Positions 39,040-50,700 of a stretch of 64,000 nt of DNA are shown here, piece after piece. The position numbers and the translations under genes were made by a program. Source of the DNA: Chondrus crispus (lineage: Eukaryota; Rhodophyta; Florideophyceae; Gigartinales; Gigartinaceae). Each line of letters begins with the position of its first letter. Position 1 is the stretch's first letter. The notes beneath the pieces are model-generated. The model was not told the origin of the DNA, ran no database searches, and was given only the letters and a program-made list of their open reading frames with translations. The stretch lies in NCBI RefSeq assembly GCF_000350225.1, contig NW_005179169.1, positions 459,106 through 523,105 on the forward strand, read 5' to 3'.

Positions 39040-40557
39040 TCACTGTTCATGAAACTCACTCACTCCCGGCAGGGTGCAGAAGCGGCGCGCAATGATGGCG
39101 ATTGCTTCGGATGCCACCCTCATGGAAGCCTTTGGGTCGATCTGTGGTTGCAATGATGGATTCTGAGTTGGGCTTTGAGAACGCATGTTGTAGAAAGCAG
39201 CGACTACCTGGACGTGATTGTAAAGTATCATTGGGACAAAAAGAACGTCCGAAATGCCAAAACTCGCCGCAGATCGCGTCCTGTTTGTTGTGAAGTCTTG
39301 ATTTTCGAATCCGACACTTGCGTTGTATTCGCAGCTGAGCCAAGCAGGTTTCCCCGAGCGGTACACAACGGCGACCGTCTCATTACACGTAGTCGTGTAA
39401 TATTGACCTTTGCCAGAATCAAGATAACTAGTCAAATCAGTCATCTTAGATTCTTCTTCTCGCGATGGGCCCCTTCCGGATGGAGGCGGGACAAACGTCC
39501 ATGCTTGCCCAAGCGCAGCGGTGTTGAGTGGTGCACGAGCCTCAATAGCCCACACTTCAGCGCCCTTCCATTCCAACCCAATCGTGAATAATCTTTGGAT
39601 TGGTTGACAAACTTCACGCACGGTCCGGCATCCCTGTGTTTGATCGATAAGCCATGCTTCCAGCTGTGGGGAACTCGACAGAGCTAGGTGGAGCTCCAAC
39701 TTGTTATTCTGCGAGACAAGGCGTATTACAGTCTCGGTGGCATATTCCAAAATTTCGGCCTTGGATCTTGGGTTCAAACGTGGCGGCGGTGTAGGTAGTG
39801 CGTCAAGCAGCGCTTCGAATCTCGAGTTCACCTTGTTTCTGCTTTTCTGGGTGTATGCTCTATGGGCTTTTCTCCGCTCCTGGTTGGATTGACCCGTAAG
39901 TCCGCGCGACGTTGGCGACTGGACAGAAGGACTCGGACTATTGTCGTGGATGTCTGTTCGGCTGGTTCGCTTGGTCACCCGAGATGAGGAACCCGCGACG
40001 GGAAGGTTGTGGTAGAACATCGTATCTTGCGGTTTTCGCTCATACATCGCTGTCTGTGGCTGAGGCGCCTTGGGGTCTGGCGGAAACCCCGTTGCACCCT
40101 CTCTAGAGATGTCCTGACCCGTGGGGATGATGGTGGGGACGTTAATTTCGTGGAATAGATCGTAGGAATTGAGCTGATCTCGCGGCTTGTGCGGGTCTGG
40201 GTACTGCACGGGAGGTGCGATTGGGTTGGGTTGGCCCAGGGAGCTCGGTTGACCAATAATATTGGATCCGTGAACCATGTGGGCCGGGTGCCCTTGTGCG
40301 GCGGCAATAGGTAAATTCGCAGGGAAGGCCGAGGCGAGGCGGGAGATGGGTTGATGTTGAAAGGAAGGGTTTGGGCGAATGGAAGAGGCATCAAAGGCCT
40401 CTTTCGGAGGTGTTTCTTCGTCGGGTTGGCTCGGGACGTTGGCCATTGTGAATTCGTAAACAGGTTGAGGGATTGTGGCTTTAAGTACGGCTTGAGGGGA
40501 ACAATGTTGAGGCTTGTTAGGATTGGCAAGAGGATGAGGAATAAAGCCAAGCGTCAT
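39040..40557 (-). CDS. bHLH-like transcription regulator with GAF-like C-terminus
   Basis: The ATG at 40557 (MTLGFIPHPLANPNKPQ) gives 505 aa; a second Met at 40446 (MANVPSQPDEE) is possible. Residues about 226-285 form a basic-helix-loop-helix: ERRKAHRAYTQKSRNKVNSR (basic region and helix 1), FEALLDALP, a Pro-rich loop, SKAEILEYATETVIRL (helix 2, the 'KA.IL..A..YI..L' signature). The N-terminal third is Pro/Gln/Asn-rich (activation-type). The C-terminal ~200 residues (VREVCQPIQRLFTIGLEWKG, VAVVYRSGKPAWLSCE, DVLFVPMILYNHVQVVAAFY) resemble a GAF/bHLH-MYC-N sensor fold. Partner and targets unknown. Upstream (to about 41230) the coding strand is strongly C/T-rich. Confidence 0.8.
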   Translation of the reverse strand: MTLGFIPHPLANPNKPQHCSPQAVLKATIPQPVYEFTMANVPSQPDEETPPKEAFDASSIRPNPSFQHQPISRLASAFPANLPIAAAQGHPAHMVHGSNIIGQPSSLGQPNPIAPPVQYPDPHKPRDQLNSYDLFHEINVPTIIPTGQDISREGATGFPPDPKAPQPQTAMYERKPQDTMFYHNLPVAGSSSRVTKRTSRTDIHDNSPSPSVQSPTSRGLTGQSNQERRKAHRAYTQKSRNKVNSRFEALLDALPTPPPRLNPRSKAEILEYATETVIRLVSQNNKLELHLALSSSPQLEAWLIDQTQGCRTVREVCQPIQRLFTIGLEWKGAEVWAIEARAPLNTAALGQAWTFVPPPSGRGPSREEESKMTDLTSYLDSGKGQYYTTTCNETVAVVYRSGKPAWLSCEYNASVGFENQDFTTNRTRSAASFGISDVLFVPMILYNHVQVVAAFYNMRSQSPTQNPSLQPQIDPKASMRVASEAIAIIARRFCTLPGVSEFHEQ

Positions 40558-41300
40558 GTGCCGAGCAAAGTCAAGTGCGAGCTCGGGGGCTCGTGGCAAG
40601 GATGAATTGCGTTGTGAAGTGGGGCGATGATGAGAGCGAGGATAGGAGTGTAGAGATTAGAGGTGAGAGAGAGGACAAGGTGGTTTAAGGGTTGGAGACC
40701 GCGGCGAAAGGGAACGGGCGGGAGGGTTTTTTGTCAGATATTGGGGAGAAGAAGCGATGCGGATGAAATGGATGATGTAAAGAGGTGAGAGAAGAGGTGT
40801 GTGTATGTAGGAAAGAGGTGTAACGGAGCAGCTGGGAGGGAAACAAGGGGAGAGGGAATTTTGGGACATACAAACGGGGGGAAGCAATGCACGAAATCTA
40901 GAGCGCGGAGGGTGTTTACAGGAAAAGGAAGAAAAGCTTGGGAGCGAGGGGGAGGCGGGATGGGGGCGGAAGGAGGGCGGGGAAAAGAAAGCGCCGCGTT
41001 TGTAGGAGGGAGAAATCAAAAATGATTTTGGGAGGTCGGAGCGATTCAATGACAAGGTTAGGGGTGGGGGGAAGAAGAGGGGTGAGAGGTGGCTGGGGAA
41101 GAGGCACAGAGTCGGGGGACTCGCTTACGTGTGAAGTGGCATGGGAAATCCAAGCGCTAGACGTGTAGTGTATGTGGGTGTGTGATAGAGGGGGGGGAGG
41201 CGGTGGTGGGAGATGCAAAGAGAAGCGAGGGCTCTGGTCAACTTAGATAGAGGGACCCACGAGAAAAACAACTAGCAGAGGCAGTTGCAGTCGGCAAAGA
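40558..41300 (-). promoter_or_regulatory. C/T-rich upstream region of the bHLH gene
   Basis: On the bHLH coding strand this is a long pyrimidine-rich leader/promoter (GGGAGGGAAA-type purine runs on the plus strand), the same type as before ubiquilin and the ATAD2-like gene. Confidence 0.4.
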
Positions 41301-42790
41301 CAGACGGAGGTAGAAACCGAGAGCGAGGGGCACGGAAAGATCTGTGGACTGGAGGAGGACATGGGCAGGATGAGGAACAGGCTCTGACTGCTAGGGTGGA
41401 AATCATGAGGAGGCTATAGCTACAGGCACTGAAGTGAAGTCAGACGCCAGCACAGACGTAAGGAGACAGGATCGCTTACAGACATTTGCGCTGCGGGGAT
41501 TAAACACACGGGATGCTTTTAGGTCCCCCCGCAAATTCACTCTTTTCGACAATATTCTTTTTTTGTCAAGGTAAAATTGATTTGACGCACAATAAAGCCA
41601 CGTAAGTCGAAGTCATTTTCTTTCTGGCCGTTCTACGCCGCGGCGTGCGCGCCTATTGGGCGAATAAAGCGATGACTCTCCGCAATGACGCTCCAATTGG
41701 ACGAGCAGTGCCGAAGCACCGGGAACGCTACGGCGGCAGTAAATTATCCAGGCAGTTAGGAATGCCTGCCTCGGATTGCTGTATTAAAAGCACTCTGTGC
41801 TCTACAAATAAAGACGCCAAGGAGGCGGCGCCCAACGAATTCGGGGCATTCTCACAGAGGGCCCGAATTCGCGCATATTGGAAGGTTGCCTGTATCTTAC
41901 AAGTACAGTACCCTTGGTACCTTACCGCAATCTCCTTGGTACGTGCTGCCGGCAGCATGTCAGTCGCCTGCTCGATTCGACCGTTCTCCCGCTCTTTACG
42001 GAAACGGACAGCTGCTCTCCCCCACACCCCCCTTCCCCCACCCCGAACTTCGTTTCTTCTTCTGTCGAGAAGAAACGGCGACATAGCCGTGGACAGCTAT
42101 CTCTGCACACGCCACTGTACGTGCAGTTGTCCGACCTTTCTTACAGTTGTATTTTTCCCCCTCCTCCGCTTCTTCCCTTCAATTCCATCGCTCTCGTCTC
42201 AAGACTCTAATCCTCGCAAGACTCGCCGTTCTGTGTCTACCGCCAAGACTTTAACCCCACTCACTATCTCTCCAGGTATTTGTCTTTCTATGTACAAGTT
42301 GACGCCTTTCACGCCTTGCGCAGGCCCCCCGGGCGCATTCTCTCCGTTGTCGCCTGCTAACACCTCATGTACTTCTGTACTTGTACTGTAGAAGGTTGGC
42401 TGGACAGTATCCTGCGTATGCAGCCGTTGCCATGTCACCGGTACTCGAGTAGTGGACATCCTCTTCGTCTACGGCGGCGGAATTCGCGCTTGTCCCGGCC
42501 TTGTCACCGTTTCGACAAAATTATAGAAACCAAGCCGCACAGCCTCATGGTACGAGACGATAGTGTACCATTGGTACAGTACAGCAGTAGAATACAGTGG
42601 TCACATTCGGCTCACCCGCTTTCAGCCGCGTCTGTACAGAGCACTGAATGCCACCCACAACACCGACCACAACGCTACTACTGTACTGTACACGGCACCT
42701 GCTCTCCGCATCTCTCCATCTCCTTCCTTTTCACACAAGAATGTACAGTGCCTCCTACGATATAGTGCTATAGCGTGACATAGCTCTAGC
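41301..42790. other. Start of repeat-rich, gene-poor region
   Basis: No supported gene. Holds members of the ACTGTACC palindrome family (41903-41920, 42565-42577). Confidence 0.4.
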
Positions 42791-43024
42791 TATGGCACTA
42801 TTGGGGCGATGGCACTATATAAAGGAGGCTCAAATACATATATTTGGGGACAAAGCACACTGCTAACACAAACACAACTAAATAACTTCATCCTTTGAGT
42901 ACTGAACCATGCCCGATGATACACGTGTGAGCTTATGATAACCTGTGCCAGAGGGTGAGCCATAGCACTATATAGAGGGAAGCACTACTAAAGTAGGCAC
43001 TATTGAGCGACCCCCCCCCTGTAA
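42791..43024. repeat. Short interspersed repeat, copy 1 (about 234 bp)
   Basis: Left end TATGGCACTATTGGGGCGATGGCACTATA and right 105 bp from ACACGTGTGAG to CCCCCCCCTGTAA match copy 2 at 45731-46208 closely (ATGATAACC.GTGCCA, CATAGCACTA, GGGAAGCACTACT, GGCACTATTG.GCGACCCCC). Between them lies a TATATAAAGG box and an A/C-rich stretch. No coding capacity. Confidence 0.75.
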
Positions 43025-43284
43025 CTTGATACTGTACCGTTGGGTACCGTACGAGCGTACATGTGTAAACAGACACCCACACTGAAGCCCTCGATGCACC
43101 AAGAATACATTCAAACTTCCTTCTTTTCTGTCAGCGCAATACCCGAGATCATGACCTCATCCTTGTGATCAGGACAGAAGAGAACAAATGTGTCTAAATT
43201 TACTAAAGCTACAGCTACGGCTACGGCAGAGGCTTCCTTGTTTAAATCAAATACAAGTACAGCAGTACTACTCGCAGAAGCACG

Positions 43285-43330
43285 CCACACTGGGGCCACA
43301 CTGGGGACCACACTGGGGACCACACTGGGG
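43285..43330. repeat. 12-bp tandem repeat CCACACTGGGGA
   Basis: About four copies in a row just before an ACTGTACC palindrome. Confidence 0.85.
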
Positions 43331-45730
43331 CTGGGCTACACTCCGCTGTTTCAACTCACTACTGTACCCTTGGTACAGTACACTGTACTGCATTTGTCAA
43401 CAGCTTCTTCATTATCGTGGTGATGCTGTCCGTCGCCGTGCCCTGAAATATATTTTCTTGCCGTCTTGCCATGGCCCCGAGGCTGGAATATAAACGATAA
43501 ATATCTCCAATCCCGCATCCCTCACCACCTCGCAAGCCCTTCTGCCTGCGCATGCTAAAAATAGAAATATGCTTTCCCACTGCCTGCACGTCGCCACCGT
43601 CTCAATGACCGTCTCAATGATTTCTTCTCCGCAGCCCCGACTCTGCTCTGCTCTAAGAACAAACTCTGTGAGCCGCGCTTCTCTGTTGGGATCTTGACTT
43701 GCCGAATAAACCGATCCCATTCTTTAAAAACCCACTCTCTTACCTCGTCCCCCATAACTTTCGCCCACTCGCCATCCAGAGACAGACACGCGCAACTCCA
43801 TCCACTTGCTGCTTCCACGTCCAACTACCGTATGAATCCCCGCTGCTCCTCCTTGGTCTCGATGCCGGCAACACCGCTTCAACCACTCACCAGAGATTCC
43901 TCCTGCTCGCTCTCGCGTCGCATTTGGTCAGCTGCTGTGTGTGGGACATGCACACGTACTAGGAGCCGCGATCGCCTCTGCATCTCCGTACTCATCCATC
44001 CATCAATAATTTACGGAGCTGCTGAGCACATATGCTGCCTGCACCGCACTGTATGAAACTGTTTAAGAGACCTTCAGCGCTTCCGCATAAAAAACACACA
44101 TTCTACCCCTTTTTCTAGCCCATAAATATTTCTAAATCACATACTGTACCAACAGTACAGTACACCGCATGCGCAACAGCCCGCCACATTTCGTTCAAAA
44201 AAAAAAAAAAAAAAAAAACACACACAGACCAGCACTCTCAATTCCGGGAATCCAATTTGCAGCTAATCAGCGAGAGAGCTGACCACTCGCTCGCCCTCCT
44301 CCTTCCGTGTAACATGTTAAATGCTGAGAGCTGCATCCCTGCATCACTCCATGCTCAATAATCTATCGATACACGAATGCTGGCCCCAATAGGCGCCTTC
44401 TCGTTAGCGCTACTTTTCGCGTTCTTTCCGCTCGTGCCATTTGCCACCACGACTCGTCTCATTGTTCAGATTTCGTAAAGAACTCGGGACCATGATCACA
44501 GTAAGCCAGAAGGGTCATCCCCATGATGTCTCAACTGCAGCCCCTTCTTGGTCCAATCAGTTACATTGACAGTCGGACATCTTTTTTTTCAAGTCAATAA
44601 ATGCATTTTTACTCTTGACAGAGCCGACCAATTGAATCAGGACAAGTTTTAACATAGGAGAAGCAGTCAAACTATTTCTTGTAAACGAGGGGCAGCCTTA
44701 TTTGTCAACTCGCAACTGAAGACATCTCAGCTTCGACCAGCACCAGTATCTGTGCGGTAATCGTCTACGAGGTTTCGCGTTGGCACCCAAGCGCTATCTA
44801 CGGGTAGATACACATAGGACATACCGTACACCATTGGGTACTGTACCTGCCATTGTCGGTACCAAGGGTATCATATGAAAGAAGCAAATTATCCCTGCTC
44901 CACCTTGTTGCAGGCTCCCCAATCCTCAAAACAATGACCTTCGTTTCAATGTACTGCTTCATGGACCCCACAATTGGGTGATGGGTTGCGTCTGTTGTCG
45001 CTGCGCCAACGTTCCTGAAAACAATCACTTCCCCTTCCACCCCTCCGGATTCATACTGTTGTCCGAAACGCAGCCGCAGCTAAAAATTTCTCATTGCTGA
45101 CAAACTGCGTTTGTCGCGCAACGAAAAAGAACGCTTGACCCAGATCGGGAGACTCCGCTAGCGTCAATCATAGACGACTTCATCGTTCACGTAACTGCAA
45201 TGCTGACGTCGATTTCCCAGGCCGCCAAAAAGCAGGCCATAAAGTGAGGCCAATGTCGTTGAAGAAGAAGCTATCAATAGCGTCATTTTGATTTTGATGA
45301 ATTCACAACATATCCATTTTGGGATGTCGTCTATTCCTGTAACAATGAAGATGAGACGTTCCCGAATGAAGGTTAACTTGCGTGTTTACATTCTTACGAG
45401 TCTTCTTCGGCTCGAACATGTTCTTGCAGGCTTGAAGTGAAGGTTTCTTGTTGATCCAGTGCTCATGTGAACACAAGATTACATACAATTGGATGGACCA
45501 CGCCAAAAGATATGAAGTGTCCTTTCCAGCAGAACACAAACACAATTCCATCTACTGTAGAGTTCTTAGAAATAGCAGGCGTAGTTCTTTTCACAGTTGG
45601 CTACAATTTGTTGCGGAACTTCGTGAAAGCAGGAGTTATTTAAGGGTACAGTACAGTACTACGGTATACTCAACCTCAACGCCACTAATATAACATCAGA
45701 AACCGAGCTATACCGAAACAGACCTCGACA
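43331..45730. other. Gene-poor interval; possible decayed minus-strand ORF at 43412-43824
   Basis: On the minus strand 43412-43824 two overlapping frames read like one acidic helical protein broken by a frameshift near 43700 (EVREWVFKEWDRFIR, then EARLTEFVLRAEQSRG). Family not recognised. The rest shows a 22-A tract (44197-44218) and no genes. Confidence 0.25.
44197..44218 (+). repeat. Poly-A tract (22 A) followed by CACACACA
   Basis: Internal A tract; could mark the 3' end of an ancient retrotransposed transcript but no upstream coding homology seen. Confidence 0.7.
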
Positions 45731-45796
45731 TATGGCACTATTGCGTGAATGGCACTATACTGAAAGCGCCAAAACACAATCATTTACATACAGTTG

Positions 45797-45852
45797 TCTC
45801 TGATCGCTCGCTTCAAACAGGACATGTGCTGTTTGAAGCGAGCGATCAGAGA
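45797..45852. repeat. 24-bp perfect inverted repeat, 8-bp loop
   Basis: Left arm 45797-45820 (TCTCTGATCGCTCGCTTCAA...), loop GACATGTG, right arm 45829-45852, exact reverse complement. Confidence 0.93.
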
Positions 45853-46018
45853 TGCCAGGCTTTGAAGCGGAATTCTACTGTACCTCTCAATAGGCGACAG
45901 CTGCGAACGTCCCTGCCCCCCCCCCTGGCCGCTCCCTCCTCCCTTGCACTCGCTCTACCCCTCCTCCCCTGCGGCGCCCCGCCCAGATGTTCTCTGCCAA
46001 AGTCAAGCAGCAGATCCC

Positions 46019-46092
46019 GTGCCCGCTGTGCGTGATGCGACGCTACGTGCTGTGCGTCGCACAGCACAGTGTGCGACATGTGCAGCGGGCAC
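46019..46092. repeat. Nested hairpin
   Basis: Outer arms GTGCCCGCTG (46019-46028) / CAGCGGGCAC (46083-46092) and inner arms GTGCTGTGCG (46047-46056) / CGCACAGCAC (46058-46067) with one-base loop. Followed by ACACGTGT...ACACGTGT direct repeats. Confidence 0.88.
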
Positions 46093-46263
46093 ACGTGTAT
46101 GAACACGTGTAGGAAGTATGATAACCGTGCCAAGGCGTTTTGCATAGCACTAATGCGTGGGAAGCACTACTCAAAGTGGCACTATTGCGCGACCCCCCCC
46201 CCCTGTAAAACCATTCCGCGGTGGACAGCGTATAAAACTGCCGCACAGTACCAAGGGTACTGT

Positions 46264-47532
46264 CGTATCACCAACGATTCGAATCTGGGCTGGTCTTTGT
46301 ATGAATGGACACGTTTACAATTATTTAGGCCATCGGCAGTATGTGTACAGTACTCGATTTTCAATAAGGGTGTGGCGGTGTGGTTCCGTGGATGCATTAT
46401 ACGTCCTCACGTGCGAAGATTTTAGTTGCCCGAGGACAGCACACTGCACTGTATCGTTTTTAAAGACTGAAGACGTGTGTGAATATGCGGAATGTTTTAG
46501 ACGCCCAACTGGGCATAATTGTCAGCAATAACCGCATTCTCATATGGCAGCAACGATGGCATAAGAGCGCTTTCAACAGTCCGTCTGAGATAGGACAAGG
46601 ACAGAGTGTTCTCACTACCTGTGAGTGAGCGGGTGGACAACAATAACACATTTGTTTTCTGGAGAAAATACTAGGATGCTGATCTATGACCGGGGGTGAG
46701 AGACATTGAAGACTTACGTAGCATCCAGATGAGGGACGATTAGAGGGACGGGCTGTACCATGACTCAAAATAGTTTCCACAAGCAACCCTGGCATTATTG
46801 TGCGCCCCCACCGCAAATGCAGCACTTCGGTGGATTGTCCAATTCAGCTTGCAGTGGAGCTGATCTGGCCAGTCGAGCATGGCGGCCTGCCCCATAATAA
46901 AAACTGTTCGCGTTCCATATGTCAAGATGGAAGGCCCGTACCCATGCGTGCCTTTTCTTTTGGCTTCGCTTCGCCGACACGAGTGTACTGCCTATCGTGT
47001 CTGACAATTGAGCTCAGATGAGGTCACTATTCGACATTCTTTTCTAGACACATGATTGCTCGCCAGGAACTGGAGAGGTGCACGAAGATTACATTGAGAT
47101 GTGCGTTCAGCTGACTACATCCCACTGAGAAAATACCTTCCTTCCAAGCCGCGTTTGGGAAAGAAAGTATTAAAGAAGAAACACGTTTACAAATACTGCG
47201 CTGGAAATTTTTCTTTTTCAGCATCCTCGAAATCAAATATACAGTTTAGGAATCCAACAGCAGGTTGAACTTGTTGTATTACAGTATTCCTTCGTCAAGC
47301 ACTCAAAACCGGTAGTATCTCAATGTTGCACGAGAAGTTATCGCCATGGGCAATACGTTGAAGAAACGCCGTCCGAATTGACCTTCAAAATTTGCAAAAA
47401 ACGTTTTTTGTTTTGTCACACAGAGGCTGGCCTCCTTTCATGTAAGACGAAGGTCCTCTAAACACCAGAGCAGCTGATGCTAAACATGTTGAACTGACTG
47501 ACCCTGCCTGGAAGTGTGGACCACAAACAACG
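46264..47532. other. Gene-poor interval
   Basis: Only short ORFs; none with recognised motifs. Confidence 0.35.
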
Positions 47533-47700
47533 TCAAGCATCCACCCTCTTTTGAACGAAGTCGATCGATATTCTTGCCGAATTCCGAGGGATGAGTACAA
47601 CGGGGGAAGCCCAGTGTGTGCGGTGTTGTACTGTAGTATATCGCCACTCCACACTTGTTATGGATAGGTACTGTGCCCCAACACAAAGCCCAGGCACATT
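47533..47700 (-). pseudogene. Possible Ty3/gypsy reverse-transcriptase fragment
   Basis: A minus-strand frame reads THWASPVVLIPRNSARISID, which resembles the start of gypsy RT (S.WASPVVLV.KKDG..RF.IDYR.LN). Only this ~30-residue block is recognisable, without the YVDD motif. Weak. Confidence 0.3.
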
Positions 47701-50700
47701 ACTGCAGATAACAATGTGTACATACTTTGTCAGAAGGAGAGGAAAAATTGTCTCAATGATGGTGGGTTGCATGACGGGTAGGACGAGCCACTCAGATCAT
47801 GCTGTGCATGGAAAACATGGTACATAAAAAGCCTAATTATTTATTTAGAAAACAACAAGTTCGAACCGCTTTGGTCCATTCGGGTTATGATCCAGTCCTG
47901 CGATTAGAAAAAGGGAAATATTCGTACCTTTAGAAAAACGTACCCGTACCCTTAGAAAAATGGGATGCGACTAAACCTTGATGTATGAGGACACCGGATC
48001 GTGCATATGCGTGTGCAATTAGCCCGCCGAATGCTCAGCGATTTCGGAATTCGGGTTGTTACTCTATCCCGTATTCTTTCCAATGATAACAACAGAGGAT
48101 ACCTGCAGAGCAAAACATTTCATCGCAGTGCATTGGGTTCTTCCCATTTTAGCGCTTCATCTCAATGGAGATGCGGGGTTTCCTTTGCTCAAGCAAATTT
48201 CAACTCAACAGAGCAAGCGACCTAAAACGCATGGCACGGCACCTCTGCGAGGTCGTTGGTGGAAATTTCGTGAAGGCATCATTTCCATTGCTGTGTCATG
48301 CTGTTTTTCTGGGAAGAAATAGTGTTTTTGTCTTTATTGCGATGCCTTCTAAAGTCAAGGTGTAGAGGTATATACGTAGGGGAAGGTCCATGTATGTAAC
48401 GATGTCTTCAAGCAGCTCATAATACTTACATGTCAGCATGCAAGATGCCCAAATGATCAAGACTGCGAAAAAATATCCGGCAAGACGCCATCACACTGCG
48501 ACAATTCAACAACAGCCATATTGAACTGTCCTGGACAGGAAGGCAGCGACATCCTATCTGGTGCTTCAATCGCGGCCGCATGTTCTGCCATTCGTTCAAT
48601 GCGACAATGGAAAAATCATAGCAGAGATACAATGGTGACGGACGCAAAATGGCCCAAGTCCCGTTTCAATGCTAAGGCAACTTTCGCGTTTTGAAATCTG
48701 CCCGGTTTTCTTTCTTTTAGTAGCGCGGGCGGGGGGGGGGGGGGGGGGGGGGGGTAAAAAGGGTTTTTTTTGATGCTGTCATGAGAAATTCGTGCAATGA
48801 ATTGGGTTCTTTTTTCTGTCACCGTTCTCAGATGCTGTCAAATGCGACCAGAACATAAATGAGAAGGTCTGCCTAGGTCCTCTGAAGATATCTCTATGAA
48901 TCAAGGACAATTGCGTATTCTTCGAATTGCATACATTCTACGAATACCTCCAATTCGAAGAGAGGAAGGTGCTTTTCTCAACACTTCACGCGAAAGATGT
49001 GGACAAAATTCAAATCAACAAGGGCCGTGATACGAGTTTATTATTTGGCCTTTCAAAGAAGCTACAGTAGGTTACGCATCTCGTCTCGATGAATATGCCT
49101 CGAATCGCGAAAAAATACTTTTTCTCAGAAGAATACGTGAACAGGATGTCGTTGAAAGGTGCGATGAATAGAAAGTAACAAGAGTACAGTATTGAATTTG
49201 ATTTACCTAAGGTGTGCCCATGCGCGCGAATCGCCCATCAAAAAAATAATAACATGACACCTGGGATATTTATCTTGCAAGAGCTCGATGTCGACAGACA
49301 CCTTCCGAACAACAGAGACTCGCTGTCACTTCGGTTTTCCCAATGAAAACTGTTTTTGTTCGCAAATTTACAGGTGCCAAGCAAGGCTATGTTGCTTTCC
49401 CGTTTTATGTGAAGTCCGTCCGGACTAGTGCTGAAGTAACGTTTCGCGCATACAGTTCGTTTCACCATTGCATTCAAGTCATGGAAATCCACAGCAGTCC
49501 CTCCACATCTCAACAAATCAGACAGATCGTTGGAAAGTTTGGAATGGAGGTGACTCTCATCTATCTTTGTGCATGTCAGTCTCCTCTCCTTACCCAAATT
49601 ATTCTATAGGACGTCTTTCGAGTAAAATTTACTTGACGAACAGCGGTAAACATAGTGTCAGAATTCTAAATGGCTGTTCGCCTCCTCTCCTCGACTTTCT
49701 AGACATTTTTTAAAAGCACTTGTTGCCTCAAGAAGTAGAAGCGTGACCAACGATCCGCGGCTTCCGGCAATACTCCGATGTCCTTCCCTATGGACTGTGA
49801 ACATAACGATGCGGCGTTCATGGTAGAGATGCATACAAGTCTCTGACTTGTCGTGCCCGCACAATGCGAACAGATACGGATGTGAAACTTACACAATTCA
49901 TGCGCAGAGTTCTATCTAACGACGGGAAAATCACCTTATAACCACGTGGCGGTCGAGATACCATTCTACATCTCACTCCACGTTAAGTTCTGTCTCTTCC
50001 CTTTCGCAGCAATATGGATGAGAAGTCCCCTATTTTTGATGCTGCTGCAACTACTTCTATTGTTTCCTCAATTGATAAATCATTCTCACGTTGCCCGCGC
50101 TCGCTACGTATGTATTGGCTCAAAGTCATTGCAGTGTGAAATCGCCAAACCAAGGTGAAAGGCAGCTACAGTAGGATTGATCCAGTGTCCATCATGAGAG
50201 CAGAGGTCTAGAATTTCAAAAGACTCGTTTCCAATACGCAGTCCTCTGCAGAGAGTCCTGGACTAGAAAGTTGCATACTCTTTGCAAGCCAACATCTCAT
50301 ACCATCAAACACAGAACTGTAGCTGTCAACCACAGACGCTTCAAGGAAAAATCAAAACGACTGAAAACAGTACATGATTGCTACCAGTGCAGATAAAGCG
50401 AGAGCTAAACCAGTTTCGCTTCCTCTCGGTCCAATTTCGCAATCGCTTCACCGATCTCTAAGGACAGAGTAAAACCCCTGAGGTCTAGTTCCAGTATGTA
50501 TTAACCGCTAAAATGCCCATACATCACTGTTTGTGCAACGGTACCTATGGTACAGTATCCGTGTATCGGGAGCGAGAGAGGTCTCAGTCCTTCGCATACG
50601 TCATTTTCTTGTCGAGGAAATGTTCCAGAAAAGTACGAAGGTTTCCAGAGTACCGTTCCGAAAGCACAGCTGATGACTGCTTTGTCCCGACGCAACCCTG

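Larger units (their letters stand above)
45731..46208. repeat. Short interspersed repeat, copy 2 (about 478 bp) with hairpin insertions
   Basis: Ends match copy 1 (left 45731-45760, right 46103-46208). The centre differs: it contains the 24-bp inverted repeat at 45797-45852 and the nested hairpin at 46019-46092, absent from copy 1, so these are later insertions or copy 1 is deleted. Confidence 0.7.
41903..46263. repeat. Dispersed ACTGTACC-NNN-GGTACAGT palindromes
   Basis: Near-perfect palindromes around GTACC-N(3-4)-GGTAC occur at 41903-41920, 42565-42577, 43034-43047, 43361-43379 (ACTGTACCCTTGGTACAGT), near 44826-44870 (two) and 46245-46263 (ACAGTACCAAGGGTACTGT), with outliers at 12470, 50541 and 52595. 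Most share CTTGG/CCAAG or ATTGG in the centre. They are clustered here and rare in the gene island. They may be ends of tiny transposons or a repeated recognition site. Confidence 0.7.

Noticed and set aside
40558-40599. Upstream TTG start for the bHLH gene
   Set aside because: Non-ATG; a proper ATG lies at 40557.
41645-42391. 248-codon plus-strand ORF
   Set aside because: No domain or start context, runs through repeat-like sequence.
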